NCBI GenBank assembly: GCA_000818945.1
Contig: KN805389.1
Location: 184,869-223,297 of the forward strand
Reading direction: 5' to 3'
Length of the DNA stretch: 38,429 nucleotides
From: Schizochytrium sp. CCTCC M209059
Lineage: Eukaryota; Sar; Bigyra; Thraustochytrida; Thraustochytriidae
The notes under the pieces were generated by a model. It did not search any database and was not told the DNA's origin. It saw only the letters and a program-made list of their open reading frames with translations. Position 1 is the stretch's first letter, and the number at the start of each line of letters is the position of its first letter. A program made the position numbers and the translations under genes. Shown one piece after another: positions 1 to 13,775 of the stretch.

Positions 1-843
1 AGCCCCCGCGCCGCCCCGCACCGCGCCGCGCCGCGCCGCGCCGCGCCGCACCGCACCGCACCGCACCGCACCGCACCGCACCACCCTCCGCGCCGCGCCG
101 CGCCGCGCCGTCGCCTGCGGGCACGGTATACTCGAAACGAAAATTGTTGGGGTTGGGAAATACTCGTCCGCTGGCTCCCAGCGCCGGCGCGGACCGAGGC
201 GACGCGCTTCGCGAGGCTGCGTTGCGTCGCAGGCCTGCCTAAGGACGGGCCTTATTCGTATTACAATGTGTAGGAGTACTACTTCCACTCACAAACGATG
301 AAACGGATCTTTTCTCCTTTTTCTTTTCTTTTCCCCTCTTCTGCTTTCGCTCTTTTCTACGTGCCATCTTATTTGTTTGGCATCCTTGAGCCAAGAGAGC
401 CAAGCACTTTGTAAAAAGCGAAGATGAGGCGTCCCCAAGAAAGTTCTTGAATAGGCCTACGAGTGCTGCGAATGATCCCAAGGTGAAGGAGCAACCCAGT
501 AGAGCGCACGCTACGACGACTTAGACACTTTTTGATGAAGGTCGTGTTCAAATGGGCTTACTGGGAATGAAGCTCGAACGTTGTGCTTGGGAGTGAAGCT
601 CGAGCTCTATCTTGACGGCGAGAAGGAATAAGATCGAAGCAAGGCACAAACTATCTAGGTAAAGAGACTATCGTTGTTACTTTCATTCGCATCATGCGCA
701 CGCGTATTTGAGCGTGCACAGAAAGTTTCTATCTAACATCAAGGAATACGGTCAGACGTTGAAATGTCAAGATCAGTCAGCCTTCATGGCGAAGAGCTGA
801 CGAGAATGGATACTATAGTAAAGAGAAACATCGCGGCGGCTCT
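1..843. other. Intergenic, GC-rich simple repeat then unremarkable DNA
   Basis: No convincing gene is seen here. Positions about 12-115 are a run of CCGCG and CCGCA pentamers with a clear switch between the two variants. The rest is the 3' flank of the minus-strand protease that ends at 844. The open frames in it are short and of biased composition. Confidence 0.6.
12..115. repeat. (CCGCG/CCGCA)n pentamer microsatellite
   Basis: The sequence is nearly pure CCGCG units, then a block of CCGCA units, a short CCACCCTCCG interruption and more CGCCG units. It is a low-complexity tract with no coding support. Confidence 0.9.
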
Positions 844-3174
844 CTAACAGCAGCGCGTGCCGGCCTTTACATTCCTCTTCTTGCAGCGAACCTTCATCTT
901 GTTCTTGTGCACCTGGTAATACTTGTTTCGACCGCAGCTCGTGGTCGACCAGACCCACTTGTTATCAAAGTTGCAGGTGTTTTCAATCTCTGCATAGAGC
1001 AAATCACTAGCATCACAGAGACCCATATCAATGTCTGTGCAGAGGCTCTCAGCAGTGTCGTACTTTTGATTTCCACATGCACTCGGGGTTTCAATATCGT
1101 CAACGGCGGCCGGGACGTCATCAGCATTGTAGCAGGCAGCGTTCTTGCTCTCCTCCGGCAAGAGGGCCCAAGCGCAGCCATCCGTAGTCCCGCAGAGGCT
1201 CTCGGTGAGAACGGTGCAAGGAAGATCGTCGCTGAGGTCATAGCATGTCCTAGTCTCTTGATACCAGAGACAGTGGTCCGCATTTTTGCAGCGACCCTTT
1301 TTCCTGTTGAGAGAGGAACAAGAAACAGTCGGGTAGCTTGTCGGGGCTGGCGTCGGCGAATTGGTCGGCTCGGGCGTCGGCGGCGTCGGCGCAGCAGTGG
1401 TTGGATAGGGTGTCGGCGCCTGGGTGAAGCCGGTGAAACTCAGAGAGCCGAGCTCGGCAGTGACTCTAGCACCAGCCTCAGCATAGTCAATCAAGTTCTG
1501 AAAGGTTTGTGCATGCTTGTAGCCAATCATGACCGAGAGAAGCTTCGTCGTGTCTGTTCCATAGTAGTTGGCAGGAAAAATTGCATCCGTGGCTCCGAGC
1601 AAGCGGAAAATGACAGCCTTGGCGCCCTGGTTCTCCGCGGTCTTCACCTTGTCAAAGAAGAGGCAGTCGCCACGCGGAACCATCACGATCTTGTCCGTAA
1701 AGTCTTCGTCCGTTTCCGAGCAAAGGTTGTTTTCTGTCGAAACAAGCTCGCCGCTAATCAACTCGTCAGAGGGAAAGTCAGCGCCAAAGGTCGACTTCTC
1801 AAAAGCAACGCAGTAGCCATCAGCGCACACGGCGTTCGGCAGGTTCGTAGGCGGCATCGTCGGTGACATGGTGGGAGGCGTCGGCGGACCCGTGTATGTG
1901 GGCACCTGCAGCAAAAGGTTCGGGCTCTCGTCGCCCTCGAGGCCCAACACCTTATCGGCAACCAAAAGGCTGAACAGCTCCGTCTGTGCAGCATCCTTGT
2001 TCTTGTTGTGCTTCTCGAGGAGAGTCGCAGCCACGCCCGCAACGTGAGGCGTCGCCATCGAGGTTCCACTAATGGTCTTGACTGCAGTGGTGCTACCCCT
2101 CCAGGTCGACTTGATGCTCGAGCCAGGTGCAAAGACATCCGTGCACTCGCCGTAGTTCGAGTAGCTGGCCATGTAGTCGGACGAGGTCGTCGCGCCGACA
2201 GTGATGACACCACCGTTGGCACCGTTGCCACCAGCACTTGCAGGTGAGACGTTGCAGGCATCCTGGTTCTCGTTACCGGCAGCCACCACAACAATCATGC
2301 CGGCCTCGACGGCTTCGTTGACGGCATTGTTCATGGACGAGCTGTGGCCTCCGCCGAGAGACATGGAGATGACCGCAGACTCGCCATTGTACTGGTCAGC
2401 CTGGTGCTGAACGGCCCAGTTGATGCCCTTGATGACACCCGAGGTCGAGCCCGAGCCGGACGACGAGAGGACCTTGACGCCAAAGATGGTAGCCTCGCGC
2501 GCAATGCCGTAGGTGCCACCAGCGGCCGTTCCGGAGCAGTGGGTACCGTGGCCGTTGCCATCGGTGATGGAGCCGCCAGACTCGGAGGTAAAGTCCTGCA
2601 TGAGGTAGGCACGGCCGCCAAAGTCGTTGTGGTCCTCGTTGACGCCAGTATCGACAATGTAAATGTTGACGCCGATGCCAGTGTGCGAGACCTCAAGAGC
2701 GGTCTTGCTGAGGGGCAGATCTTCCTGATCGATGCGATCGAGTCCCCAGGACGCAGGTCTGGCATCGTTGATGACGATAGAGTCAGCCTCGACGCTCTTG
2801 ACCTTGGGGAGTCCCTCGACAAAAACCTTGAGCTCCTCGGTTCCGCTGAAGAAGACGAAGCAAGTTTTGATCGTGGTCGTCGTGACCTCGTCCTCAGACT
2901 CCTCGTAGGCACGAAGGGAAGAAGTGGTAGAATCAGCAGGGTTGTTCTTTTTCCACGTCGTGATGTTTTCCTTGATGATATCACAAGCAGCGCCAGTGTC
3001 CACTCCATCGTAGACCTCAGCGATGAAGTCGCTGTTCGACTGAAGACCACGTCTGGACTTGATGAGCAATCGGCGAGCAGCTTCTTGCGAGTCATCGTCC
3101 TCCAGAACCATGCCGTTCGCATGGCCCAGCAAGGCCGTGGCAATGGCCATAAAATAGACGAGCTTTGATAGCAT
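844..3174 (-). CDS. Secreted subtilisin-like serine protease (S8, proteinase K-like) with PA domain and Cys-rich tail
   Basis: This is a 776-residue preproprotease that starts at ATG 3174 and ends at TAG. Residues 1-21 form a signal peptide, followed by an inhibitor-I9-like propeptide (about 45-140). The peptidase S8 domain (about 142-415) has the full triad: Asp175 in IVDTGVN, His212 in GHGTHC and Ser372 in SGTSMATPHVAG, with oxyanion Asn301 in AAGNEN. A short PT-rich linker (430-446) leads to a protease-associated (PA) domain (about 475-575; MVPRGDC, AENQGAKAV). A second Pro/Thr-rich hinge (585-616) leads to a cysteine-rich C-terminal module (617-776) ending in Cys-Cys. It probably acts extracellularly or in the secretory route, either in nutrition or on cell-surface proteins. 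The S8 call is firm. The C-terminal module is unassigned. A paralogue lies at 5603-7921 on the same strand. Confidence 0.95.
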   Translation of the reverse strand: MLSKLVYFMAIATALLGHANGMVLEDDDSQEAARRLLIKSRRGLQSNSDFIAEVYDGVDTGAACDIIKENITTWKKNNPADSTTSSLRAYEESEDEVTTTTIKTCFVFFSGTEELKVFVEGLPKVKSVEADSIVINDARPASWGLDRIDQEDLPLSKTALEVSHTGIGVNIYIVDTGVNEDHNDFGGRAYLMQDFTSESGGSITDGNGHGTHCSGTAAGGTYGIAREATIFGVKVLSSSGSGSTSGVIKGINWAVQHQADQYNGESAVISMSLGGGHSSSMNNAVNEAVEAGMIVVVAAGNENQDACNVSPASAGGNGANGGVITVGATTSSDYMASYSNYGECTDVFAPGSSIKSTWRGSTTAVKTISGTSMATPHVAGVAATLLEKHNKNKDAAQTELFSLLVADKVLGLEGDESPNLLLQVPTYTGPPTPPTMSPTMPPTNLPNAVCADGYCVAFEKSTFGADFPSDELISGELVSTENNLCSETDEDFTDKIVMVPRGDCLFFDKVKTAENQGAKAVIFRLLGATDAIFPANYYGTDTTKLLSVMIGYKHAQTFQNLIDYAEAGARVTAELGSLSFTGFTQAPTPYPTTAAPTPPTPEPTNSPTPAPTSYPTVSCSSLNRKKGRCKNADHCLWYQETRTCYDLSDDLPCTVLTESLCGTTDGCAWALLPEESKNAACYNADDVPAAVDDIETPSACGNQKYDTAESLCTDIDMGLCDASDLLYAEIENTCNFDNKWVWSTTSCGRNKYYQVHKNKMKVRCKKRNVKAGTRCC

Positions 3175-5602
<2,428 letters not shown>

Positions 5603-7921
5603 CTAGCAACAACGCGTGCCGGCTTTATTCTTTTGGTTCCTACAGCGTACTTTCATCTTGTTCTTCTTGATTTGGAAGTATTTGTTTTTGCCGCAAGAAG
5701 TGGTCGACCATACCCACTTGCTATCAAACTTGCACTCATTCTGAGTTTTTGCATGCGCCAACTCGGATCCGAGACAAAGGTCGAGCCCCATTTCCTCGCA
5801 CAAGGCTTGCGCTTCTTCATACTTTACAGCAGCACAGGCCTGCGGGGTTTGCATGTCATCCACGGGCGTCGGAATGTCATCAATGTCATAGCACGCAAAA
5901 TTCTTGGATGCCTCGGGAAGCAGAAGCCAAGCGCAGGTTGCGTCGTTTGCACAAAGCTCCTCCGTGAGCAAGCTGCAAGGAACGTCTCCACTTGCATCAA
6001 TGCACTCCTTTGTACTGCTGTCCCACAAGCAGCGGTCGCTCGATTCGCAGCGGAACTTGCGGCCGTCAAAGGAGGAGCACGATACTGTTGGATAACTTGT
6101 TGGACTCGGCGTAGGCGACATTGTCGGCTTATGGGTTGGCGCAGTTGGCGTCGCCGTGGTTGGAAACGGAGTCGGGGCCTGCGTTCCCGAGTTGCTAGGT
6201 GAGCCGAGCACCGCGAGTACCTCTGTGCCATCATCGGAATAGTCGATTAGATTTTGAATCGTTGTTGCGTGCTTGAGCCCAATCATGACGGAGAGCAGCT
6301 CTGTTGAGTCTGACCCGTAGTAATTCGCAGGAAAGATGGCATCTGTCGCGCCTGTGAGACGGATGATTACGGCTTTGGCGCCTTGATTTTCTGCCGTCTT
6401 GACCTTTTCGAAAAACGTGCAGTCTCCTCGTGGAACCATGACGACCTTGTCACGAAAGTCCTCATTTGTGGCCGCGCAGAGGTTGTTGGGCGTAGAGAAG
6501 AGCGGACCGCTAATCACCTCGTCCAAGGGAAAGTCGCCTCCGAACGTTGACTTCTCAAAGGGTACGCAATAGCCATCAATGCAGACTTCGTTTGGCAGGT
6601 TCGTCGGCGGCATCGTTGGCGACACGGTTGGCGGCGTGGGCGGGCCCGTGTACGTTGGTACCTGCAATAAGAGATTGGGCGTGCCTTCACCCTCGAGAGA
6701 TGAAATCTTGTCAGGAACCAGCAGACTAAAGAGCTCAGTCTGCGCGGCATCCTTGTCTTTGTTGTGCTTGCTGAGAAGGACAGCTGCAACACCTGCGACA
6801 TGAGGGGTAGCCATCGATGTGCCGCTCTTTGTCTTGTAGGCCGAGGAGCTACCTTTCCAGGCTGACTTGATGCTCGAGCCAGGCGCGAAGAGGTCGGTGC
6901 ACTTGCCGTGATTGGAGAAGCTCGACATGCGGTCGCTCGAGGTCGTCGAGCCGACGCTGATGACTCCGCCCGCAGCACCGTTGCCGCCCGCGCTCGCAGG
7001 CGAGCTATTGCAGGCGTCTTCATTATCATTTCCAGCAGCCACGACGACGATCATGCCGGCCTCGGCGGCTTCGATGACAGCATTATTCATGGCCGTACTC
7101 CGACCACCACCAAGAGACATTGAAATCACCGCAGCTTCGCCGCTATACTGCTCGGCCTGATGCTGGACGGCCCACTTGATACCTTTGATCACGCTGGATG
7201 TCGGCCCATTTCCCGAGGATCGAAGAACTTTGACACCGAGAATGGTGGCTTCACGGGCAACGCCAAACGTCGCCCCAGCCGCTGTGCCCGAGCAGTGAGT
7301 TCCATGTCCATGGCCATCGAGGATGCTTCCGCCGGCCTCGGAGGTGAAGTCCTGCATGAGGTGAGCCCGACCGCCGAATTCGTCGTGCGGGACGTTGACA
7401 CCGGTGTCCAAGATGTAGATGTTTACACCGATGCCTGTATGGGATATGTCGAGTGGAGTTTTGCTGAGAGGGAGATTTTCTTGGTCGATGCGGTCAAGAC
7501 CCCAGGAAGCTGGGGTGGCTGCGCCAATGACCATGACGTCAAGTTCCACGGAGATAACCTTTTCAAGGCCAGCGACAAATATAGCGAGCTCTTGAGGGCC
7601 TGAGAAGAACACAAAGCAGGTCTTGATTGTCGCGGACGTGACGTCGTCGTCTCTGGAGCCATCAGTCTCGAAGCTATCGATGATGTGTTCATTCTTCCAT
7701 TGCGTAATATTCTGCGCGATGAAGTCGCAGGCAGCGCCAGTATCCGCGCCGTCGAGGACCTGAGCAATATAATCCACTTGGTCTTGCAGGCTGCGTCCTG
7801 ACATGTTAAAGCCTTGGTCTCGGGCAGCTGCAGCTTCTTGGTCGCTCATAATCATGCCATGTGCGTTGCCAAGGATCGTCGTTGCAACAAGTGCAACAGA
7901 GACAACCTTGGAGAGCAGCAT
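5603..7921 (-). CDS. Secreted subtilisin-like serine protease, tandem paralogue
   Basis: This 772-residue protein starts at ATG 7921, ends at TAG and has the same architecture as the protease at 844-3174. It has a signal peptide (about 1-22), a propeptide, and an S8 domain with Asp172 (ILDTGVN), His209 (GHGTHC), Asn298 (AAGNDN) and Ser369 (SGTSMATPHVAG). PT linkers flank a PA domain (MVPRGDC, AENQGAKAV), and a Cys-rich tail ends in Cys-Cys. The two proteins align over their whole length, including the tail, so they are a tandem duplication. They differ mostly in the propeptide, in parts of the PA domain and in the tail, consistent with divergence after duplication. Both look catalytically intact. 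Confidence 0.95.
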   Translation of the reverse strand: MLLSKVVSVALVATTILGNAHGMIMSDQEAAAARDQGFNMSGRSLQDQVDYIAQVLDGADTGAACDFIAQNITQWKNEHIIDSFETDGSRDDDVTSATIKTCFVFFSGPQELAIFVAGLEKVISVELDVMVIGAATPASWGLDRIDQENLPLSKTPLDISHTGIGVNIYILDTGVNVPHDEFGGRAHLMQDFTSEAGGSILDGHGHGTHCSGTAAGATFGVAREATILGVKVLRSSGNGPTSSVIKGIKWAVQHQAEQYSGEAAVISMSLGGGRSTAMNNAVIEAAEAGMIVVVAAGNDNEDACNSSPASAGGNGAAGGVISVGSTTSSDRMSSFSNHGKCTDLFAPGSSIKSAWKGSSSAYKTKSGTSMATPHVAGVAAVLLSKHNKDKDAAQTELFSLLVPDKISSLEGEGTPNLLLQVPTYTGPPTPPTVSPTMPPTNLPNEVCIDGYCVPFEKSTFGGDFPLDEVISGPLFSTPNNLCAATNEDFRDKVVMVPRGDCTFFEKVKTAENQGAKAVIIRLTGATDAIFPANYYGSDSTELLSVMIGLKHATTIQNLIDYSDDGTEVLAVLGSPSNSGTQAPTPFPTTATPTAPTHKPTMSPTPSPTSYPTVSCSSFDGRKFRCESSDRCLWDSSTKECIDASGDVPCSLLTEELCANDATCAWLLLPEASKNFACYDIDDIPTPVDDMQTPQACAAVKYEEAQALCEEMGLDLCLGSELAHAKTQNECKFDSKWVWSTTSCGKNKYFQIKKNKMKVRCRNQKNKAGTRCC

Positions 7922-8226
7922 TTTGGCAGCTTCTTTCGTCGAGCGCTTAGTTTTTTGCAGATCTTTCTTTTCTGTCGTTTCTCTTTTTTATTTCTTGCTT
8001 TTGTTCTTGCTTTGTGTTGGGGTTTTGCTTTTCCTGAATTGCCTTCATGAGGTCGAGGAAAATCGTCCAAGTACTCGGCCAGCCGTCATGCATTAGGCAA
8101 AGATTTCGCAAACTGTCCGCGCTGTGAGCGCCAAGATTCCCATCGTGCATTTCGCAATATTTCGGAATCGGTATTTCTCGCGCACCCACCGATTCACCTA
8201 CCCATCTCTACCTATCCATATCTCTC

Positions 8227-8231
<5 letters not shown>

Positions 8232-8281
<50 letters not shown>

Positions 8282-8286
8282 TCTCT
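8232..8286. repeat. (CT)n microsatellite
   Basis: About 23 consecutive CT dinucleotides followed by an imperfect extension. It is a polypyrimidine tract lying roughly 310 nt upstream of the protease that starts at 7921. Confidence 0.9.
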
Positions 8287-8990
8287 TTCTTCCCTTGCCC
8301 GCACCTCCTCCCACGGCCCCACCACCACCACCCCCTCGTCGTCCTTTTGTTTTGCTCTCAATCCAAGAATTAAGCGTGTGAGCAAGTTGGAACTGAGTTC
8401 CACGCCTGCCTTCCCGCAAAAGCTCCGTTACGCCGCGCTTGATACGGTCATGTCCATGTCGGGTTCCCGGCTTGATCTCTTGTGTGTCGATCTCGGGCGA
8501 CATCACATCCCTGACCCTCCTCCTCGGCGGTGCAATTAACCCGTTAACCGACAACCTGAGTCATTTGCTCTTGCTAGTGGTTCTCGGATTTAGGTCCCAG
8601 GCTTTTCTGGTAAGAAAAGTCACCTGTGCATTCATCCGTCCTAGCCATTCATCCGGCCGCGCTCGATGTCTGCGCATCAAAGGAAGGAAAGAAAAATGTT
8701 ATGCTGCTTCCCGAGCCATCGCAAAGAAATGCTCATCAGTCAACGAGATTTCCCACAGACACTCGTTAACAATGAAAGCTCGAAAAAGAATATACCACGT
8801 TCGTGTCTTTGGCGCCTTTGGGGCAAGTCAATGGCACCGAATGGCCATGGTCATGCCTGGCGTGCATCTAGGTAGTCGAATGATTTTGCATTCGCCACTC
8901 CGAAGGTCCGCCTCTGAATCTCAGCCGGTCACTGTTGGCGCGCACGCGCCCCGCGCTCAGGCCTGCGCCCACAAACAAGGAGAGCTGGGC

Positions 8991-9015
8991 GGCTGGCTGG
9001 CTGGCTGGCTGGCTG
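8991..9015. repeat. (GGCT)n tetramer repeat
   Basis: Six GGCT units followed by CCCTAGCCAGCTAGC, which can pair back partly with the repeat. It is short and in non-coding sequence. Confidence 0.75.
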
Positions 9016-10321
9016 CCCTAGCCAGCTAGCTACCTGAGGAATCGGTCGGCTACTCGGCCGTTGATCGGGGACCTTGCAGTGCGCCGCCACGATTCGCCGA
9101 CCGTCGTGCGAGCCGTTCTGTGTCGAGAGGCGGACAATTCCAGTGCGCTTGTCGGTTGACGACCAACACTGCGGCACTTCTCTGTCCGTCCGCGCAAGAC
9201 CCGCGCGCTAGCCAGCACGCGCAAAGAGGGGAAGGCGGCTTACACACCCATCAGCGTCTTGGCTCCAAGGTGTGTCGTCGTGACGGGCAAACGTCCAAGA
9301 TCGATTCTCCCAGGCCAAAAAGCTTTTTGCGCATCACAGTTTTCCGCAGCTTCCGCGCCGTGATTTCGGCCCGATGAAGGACGGGTATGGTCTCCCTTTT
9401 CTAAGCAAGCATGATGCCAGTTCGTTCCACAGTGACGCGGCACTCCAACTCGAATCGGACCCGGGATGATCCATCTTTCGCAACGGATAATGTTGATGGG
9501 GCGTTCTTCCACAATCTCGGGATTTCTAGGCCAACTACACGACAAAAAAAAATAATTGGGGCGTCTTGGCTGTCTGTTGTTTCGCAGCGCGAGTCGAACC
9601 GAAGAAGGCACAGACGATGATCTGACACTTTGCAAGCGCACAATTTTTTGGCTTTCACATCAAGCTCGGTGCCTCTCGTACCTTGTGAGCGCAAGCAAAT
9701 ACATTCGGACGCAACAGGTGCAACCTCTTGTTCTACATTTTGTATGAATGCTGCACAGGTCCTTGGCTTTCACATCAAGCTCATTCGTTGCCTCTCGACA
9801 AGAAAGCACAAACGAAGGCATTCATTTAAGGGAAAAAAAAAAAAAGGAACTGATGCAACAATCTCTCGTTTGAGAAAAGGTTTCTGCAGCTAGGTGATTC
9901 TTGAGGAAACGAGCAAGGCTAAGTGGCTGTCGTCATTCTGTGTGATCTTACAGCATGAAGAATGAAGTTTCCTCGACAAAAGTGATTCGGCCTGTTTGAT
10001 ATTCGTCGGTGAAACCTTGGCCACCGAGCAAATTAGTGAAACCTAAGTTGACCTCGAAATGCATTGCACTACACGCCTCCATTCAAGTTGATGCCAACTA
10101 CGACGACCTTCTAAGCAGTATCCGCATGGATTGGGACGTGCGTGGATTGGCAGTAGCAATGTGGTTAGGTTAGGTTGGGGTAGCACACACCATGGGTGTG
10201 CGAAGTTTCACCCTTGATGAGACGGCAGTGCGCAGGGGAGGTGGGGGCCACCCTCTCTTTGGTCGGCAAAAGCCAAAGCCACATAAGTCCACCCTCGCCT
10301 CCTGGCGGGGGGCTTGCAGCG

Positions 10322-10718
10322 ATGCTGCGGCGCGCATGGGAGCACCTCGTGCAGGTGTTCATCAGTGCGGAGCGGGAAGCGCTGCCCGCGCACGACCGTG
10401 CCGTCATCCTCGCCAGGGCTAAGACGCTTGCGCAGCGTCTTGCTGCCGCCGACGATGAGGCGAGGCAAGGGCTTGACAGCAACGACGACACCTGGGCGTC
10501 GTCCCTGAACGCGGTGCGTGTCGGCCCGAGCGCGATCAAGGGGGCGGGCTTTGGCGTCTTTGCGAAGCGAGACCTGCCTCGGTTCACGCCCTTTTGCTTT
10601 TACCCGGGTGAATACACGCCTGCTGTACCGGCAAGCCTCTTATATAATGTCGACGTAGGTTCACCTTTTTTTTGCTTGCTTGTCTCTGATGCGGCACTGC
10701 ACGCAGATGAGACGCGCT

Positions 10719-10767
<49 letters not shown>

Positions 10768-11326
10768 CGTAGCGCAGCCAGCGAGCAAGCGTGTAGCATT
10801 TGAAACGCTTAATGCACGAACAAATTCACTAACATCTTTACTCGCTCTCGTGATTTGACGACGCGCACAGGGCACGTCAAAGGTATCGCTCTGCGATCCC
10901 AAGGATGATGAGGAGCGCGACACGCAGTATCTCTTGCATCTGACGCACCTGGGTGGCTCGATCGATGGCATCACAGCTCCGCGTGAACCAGCTGTCTGCG
11001 CGGGTCACGTGATCAATCATCCGCCCGCGGGATCTCTGCCTTCAGCAGAGATGCTGGAGGTCTGGTGGGAGGATCTCGTTCCGAACGCTGTCAACGTGGG
11101 ACGTCGCACGCCTGCGAGCAATGTTCTTGCCAAGGGACCGTGGTACCTCGACGATGACTCGGGCCAATTCGTGCCGATTCCGGACACACATCGACTGCCC
11201 GCGGTGGTGTTTTTCACTCTTCGTGACGTGGTTGCTGGCGAAGAGCTTTATTGGGACTATGGCGCTAGGCCGACCAAGGATTCTTCCTGGTACGTCCCTG
11301 TCAAGTATCCTGCGACTGGCCGGTGA
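10322..11326 (+). CDS. SET-domain protein, two exons
   Basis: The exons are 10322-10654 and 10871-11326, joined in phase 0 to give a 262-residue protein. The intron contains an in-frame TGA (10856-10858), so splicing is required. SET hallmarks are the N-terminal GAGFGVFAKRDL (about 75-86), an INHP motif in exon 2 matching the cofactor-binding NHS-type motif, and GEELYWDYG near the C terminus. It is probably a lysine methyltransferase-like protein, with histone or non-histone substrate unknown. No pre-SET or post-SET cysteines are visible. The domain is small and divergent, so activity is uncertain. ATG 10322 was chosen. An in-frame ATG at 10217 would add 35 low-complexity residues. Confidence 0.8.
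10655..10870 (+). other. Intron of the SET gene
   Basis: GTAGGT donor and CACAG acceptor, 216 nt. An ACTAAC branch-point-like motif lies at 10828-10833, 37 nt before the acceptor. The intron carries an (ACGC)n microsatellite. Its length is a multiple of three, but retention would hit the in-frame TGA. Confidence 0.85.
10721..10769. repeat. (ACGC)n microsatellite inside an intron
   Basis: About 12 tandem ACGC units within the SET-gene intron. Other ACGC tracts occur at 13743-13775 and near 37870. Confidence 0.9.
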
Positions 11327-11401
11327 AGGTGTATTACGAGCGACCGGAAAAAAGGCAGCTCCGTGGTGGACTTGAGATAGTCGTGCAATGAATAAATGAA
11401 T

Positions 11402-11490
11402 GAATTTGCAATGGATGGATGCGTGGATGAATTTGCAATGGATAAGTGAATGAATGAATGAATTTGCAATGGATGGATGAGTGGATGAAC
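11402..11490. repeat. Three-copy GAATTTGCAATGGAT direct repeat
   Basis: Copies begin at about 11402, 11429 and 11460, separated by GATG/GAATG-type spacers. The array lies just downstream of the SET gene stop, probably in its 3' UTR or spacer. Confidence 0.8.
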
Positions 11491-12644
11491 GAATTCCAGG
11501 AGGGGCTCTTACCACTACTGTTCTCTGTTAAATTTTTGCGTGCCATGTTGATTGTGATCGGGCACGAATTTGACACGTGTGTTCTGTGCGTGTTTTGATT
11601 GCTGGTTTCTTTCGGCTTTTTCGACTCGTTCCCTGCGTCCGAGTGCATCTAGCAATGGGCAGCATACATTCACATTCGTATCATCAATCGCGAAAGCGAT
11701 CAATAAGTAACTGTCCGTTTGGTCTTGCTGAGCATGAGAGGCAAGAAAGAGCGATCAAGGAAGACTTCGGGCAGCAAAGATTGGCAAGGAAAGAAGGAAA
11801 GCGCGGCAAGAGAATTTAATTTCCCTTTTCCTTTCTCACTCTGACTGGGGCTACTTCGCTTTTGACATGTTCGTGTCGTTACTTTGTTCTTTCACGACGG
11901 CCTCGCAGTCAGCTGTGCCTTGATGCCTGCCTGCCTGCCTTGATGCCTGCCTGGCTAGCCTAGCAACATATGAGTCAGTGCGAAGCAGCAGACTTCCATG
12001 GTCTCCTTCCCAGGTCCAGTCACTCGCTTGGGCCTGGGTAAACCAGTTTTCCTTCGCTCGCTCCCCCTCTGTCGCCTCAAACACTTGTCTGTCCGAGTCG
12101 CTTTGCTCGCTGTCAATCTCTCTCCTCGACGTCCTCAAATCGTCCACCGCCATCCTCTCCCATCATGATCATTCCATCCAGCCCTCGATCCGATCGGCCT
12201 GCCCCCTCTCGTCGCCGCTTCGAGCGACGGCGACCGTCATGAGCGAGAGAGCGAGTGCGTGAGCGGGCGAGCGAGTGAGTGTGCCGCCGCGACTTTCTCC
12301 CTCTCTTTCCCTGCTCCTCCCTCTCCCGCCTCGCCGCTGCCGCCCACAGCGGCGCGTGCCGGCGTCAGCCGCGACTGGGCTCTCTCGCCTCGCCTCGCCT
12401 CGCCTCGCCTCGCCTCGCTCGCAGCTGCAGCGCGCGTCGTGGCCGTCGCTGCTGCTGCCGCCGCCGCTCTTCGCGCTCGTCCTGCGCCCCGACTGCGCGC
12501 GCCAGCGACTGCGGCGGCGGCGGCTGCCTCCGCTCCCTCTCCCTCCCTCCTTCCCGCGGCGCATCGCGGGCTCGGGCTTGCTGGGTCTCGGCGACGCTCC
12601 CTGGAAGCTGGCGCCGCTCGCCCTCGCGTATCGCCGCCGCCTCC

Positions 12645-12957
12645 CTCGCCTCGCCTCGCCTCGCCCCTCCTCGCGTATCGCCGCGCGTCGCTTCGCATCG
12701 CGTCGCGTCGCGTCGCGTCGCATCGCTTCGCATCGCATCCTCATCTCCGTCTCGTCTCGTCTCATCTTGTCGTCGCGTCTCGTCTCGTCTCATCTTCTCG
12801 TCGCGTCTCGTCTTCTCGTCTCATCTCATCTCATCTCATCTTACTCGTCTTATCTATCTATCTCATCTCATCTTATCTCATCTTATCTCATCTCATCTTA
12901 TCTCATCTTATCTCGTCTCGTCTCGTCTCGTCTTGTCTATCTCGTCTCGTCTCTCGG
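12645..12957. repeat. Graded pyrimidine-rich pentamer array (TCGCG to TCGTC to TCATC to TTATC)
   Basis: About 310 nt of degenerate pentamers changes from CG-rich units on the left to AT-richer TCATC and TTATC units on the right. It directly precedes the CAGG expansion. The open frames are low-complexity Ser/Arg/Leu and are not credible proteins. Confidence 0.8.
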
Positions 12958-12966
12958 CGTAGTTAG

Positions 12967-13431
<465 letters not shown>

Positions 13432-13742
13432 AGCAGCAGAAAGAAGAGCAGCGCAGAGCAGAGCATCATAGCGCCGCCGCCGCCGCGCAGACCCGGCACG
13501 AGCGCCTCGGCGCAGACGCGTGCGCTCCGGAGGCGGCGAGGCGAGGCGAGGCGAGGCGCCCGAGCTGCGAGAGGCGCGGCTGCGCGGCCGTGCGCGGAGC
13601 TGGCTGGACGGACCGAGGCTGAGCAGAGCGAGAGGCGCGGCGCCACGCTAGTGGAAGGCAGGCAGGCAGGCAGGCAGGTGCCTGCTGCAAGCTATAGCTT
13701 AGCTTGCAAGCTTGTTTCCGCCTGGCTGGCGCCCGAGAGGCG

Positions 13743-13775
13743 ACGCACGCACGCACGCTCGCACGCACGCACGCA
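13743..13775. repeat. (ACGC)n microsatellite
   Basis: Short ACGC/CGCA tandem units with one CTCG variant, upstream of the carrier gene. Confidence 0.8.

Larger units (their letters stand above)
7922..10321. other. Intergenic, 2.4 kb, no gene recognised
   Basis: It contains a CT microsatellite (8232-8286), a TGGC run (8991-9015), an A run near 9832 and two adjacent TTAGG units near 10165. The longest open frame (8439-9029, +) has no domain, biased composition and no recognisable signal. The 3' part (about 10190-10320) is open in the frame of the downstream SET gene and could be 5' UTR or an alternative N terminus. Confidence 0.5.

Noticed and set aside
907..1866. Long plus-strand ORFs antisense to the protease genes (also near 2344-3168 and 5516-6202)
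   Set aside because: They are shadows of GC-rich minus-strand coding sequence with no recognisable domain.
8439..9029. 196-residue plus ORF in the 7.9-10.3 kb spacer
   Set aside because: It has no domain, runs into the GGCT repeat and shows no coding-like composition.
9585..9620. GAGTCGAACCG on plus (GGTTCGACTC on minus), resembling a tRNA B box
   Set aside because: No stem pairing for a T arm and no matching A box or acceptor stem could be found.
10163..10180. Two TTAGG units resembling telomeric repeat
   Set aside because: There are only two units inside the arm and no array, so chance is the simplest explanation.
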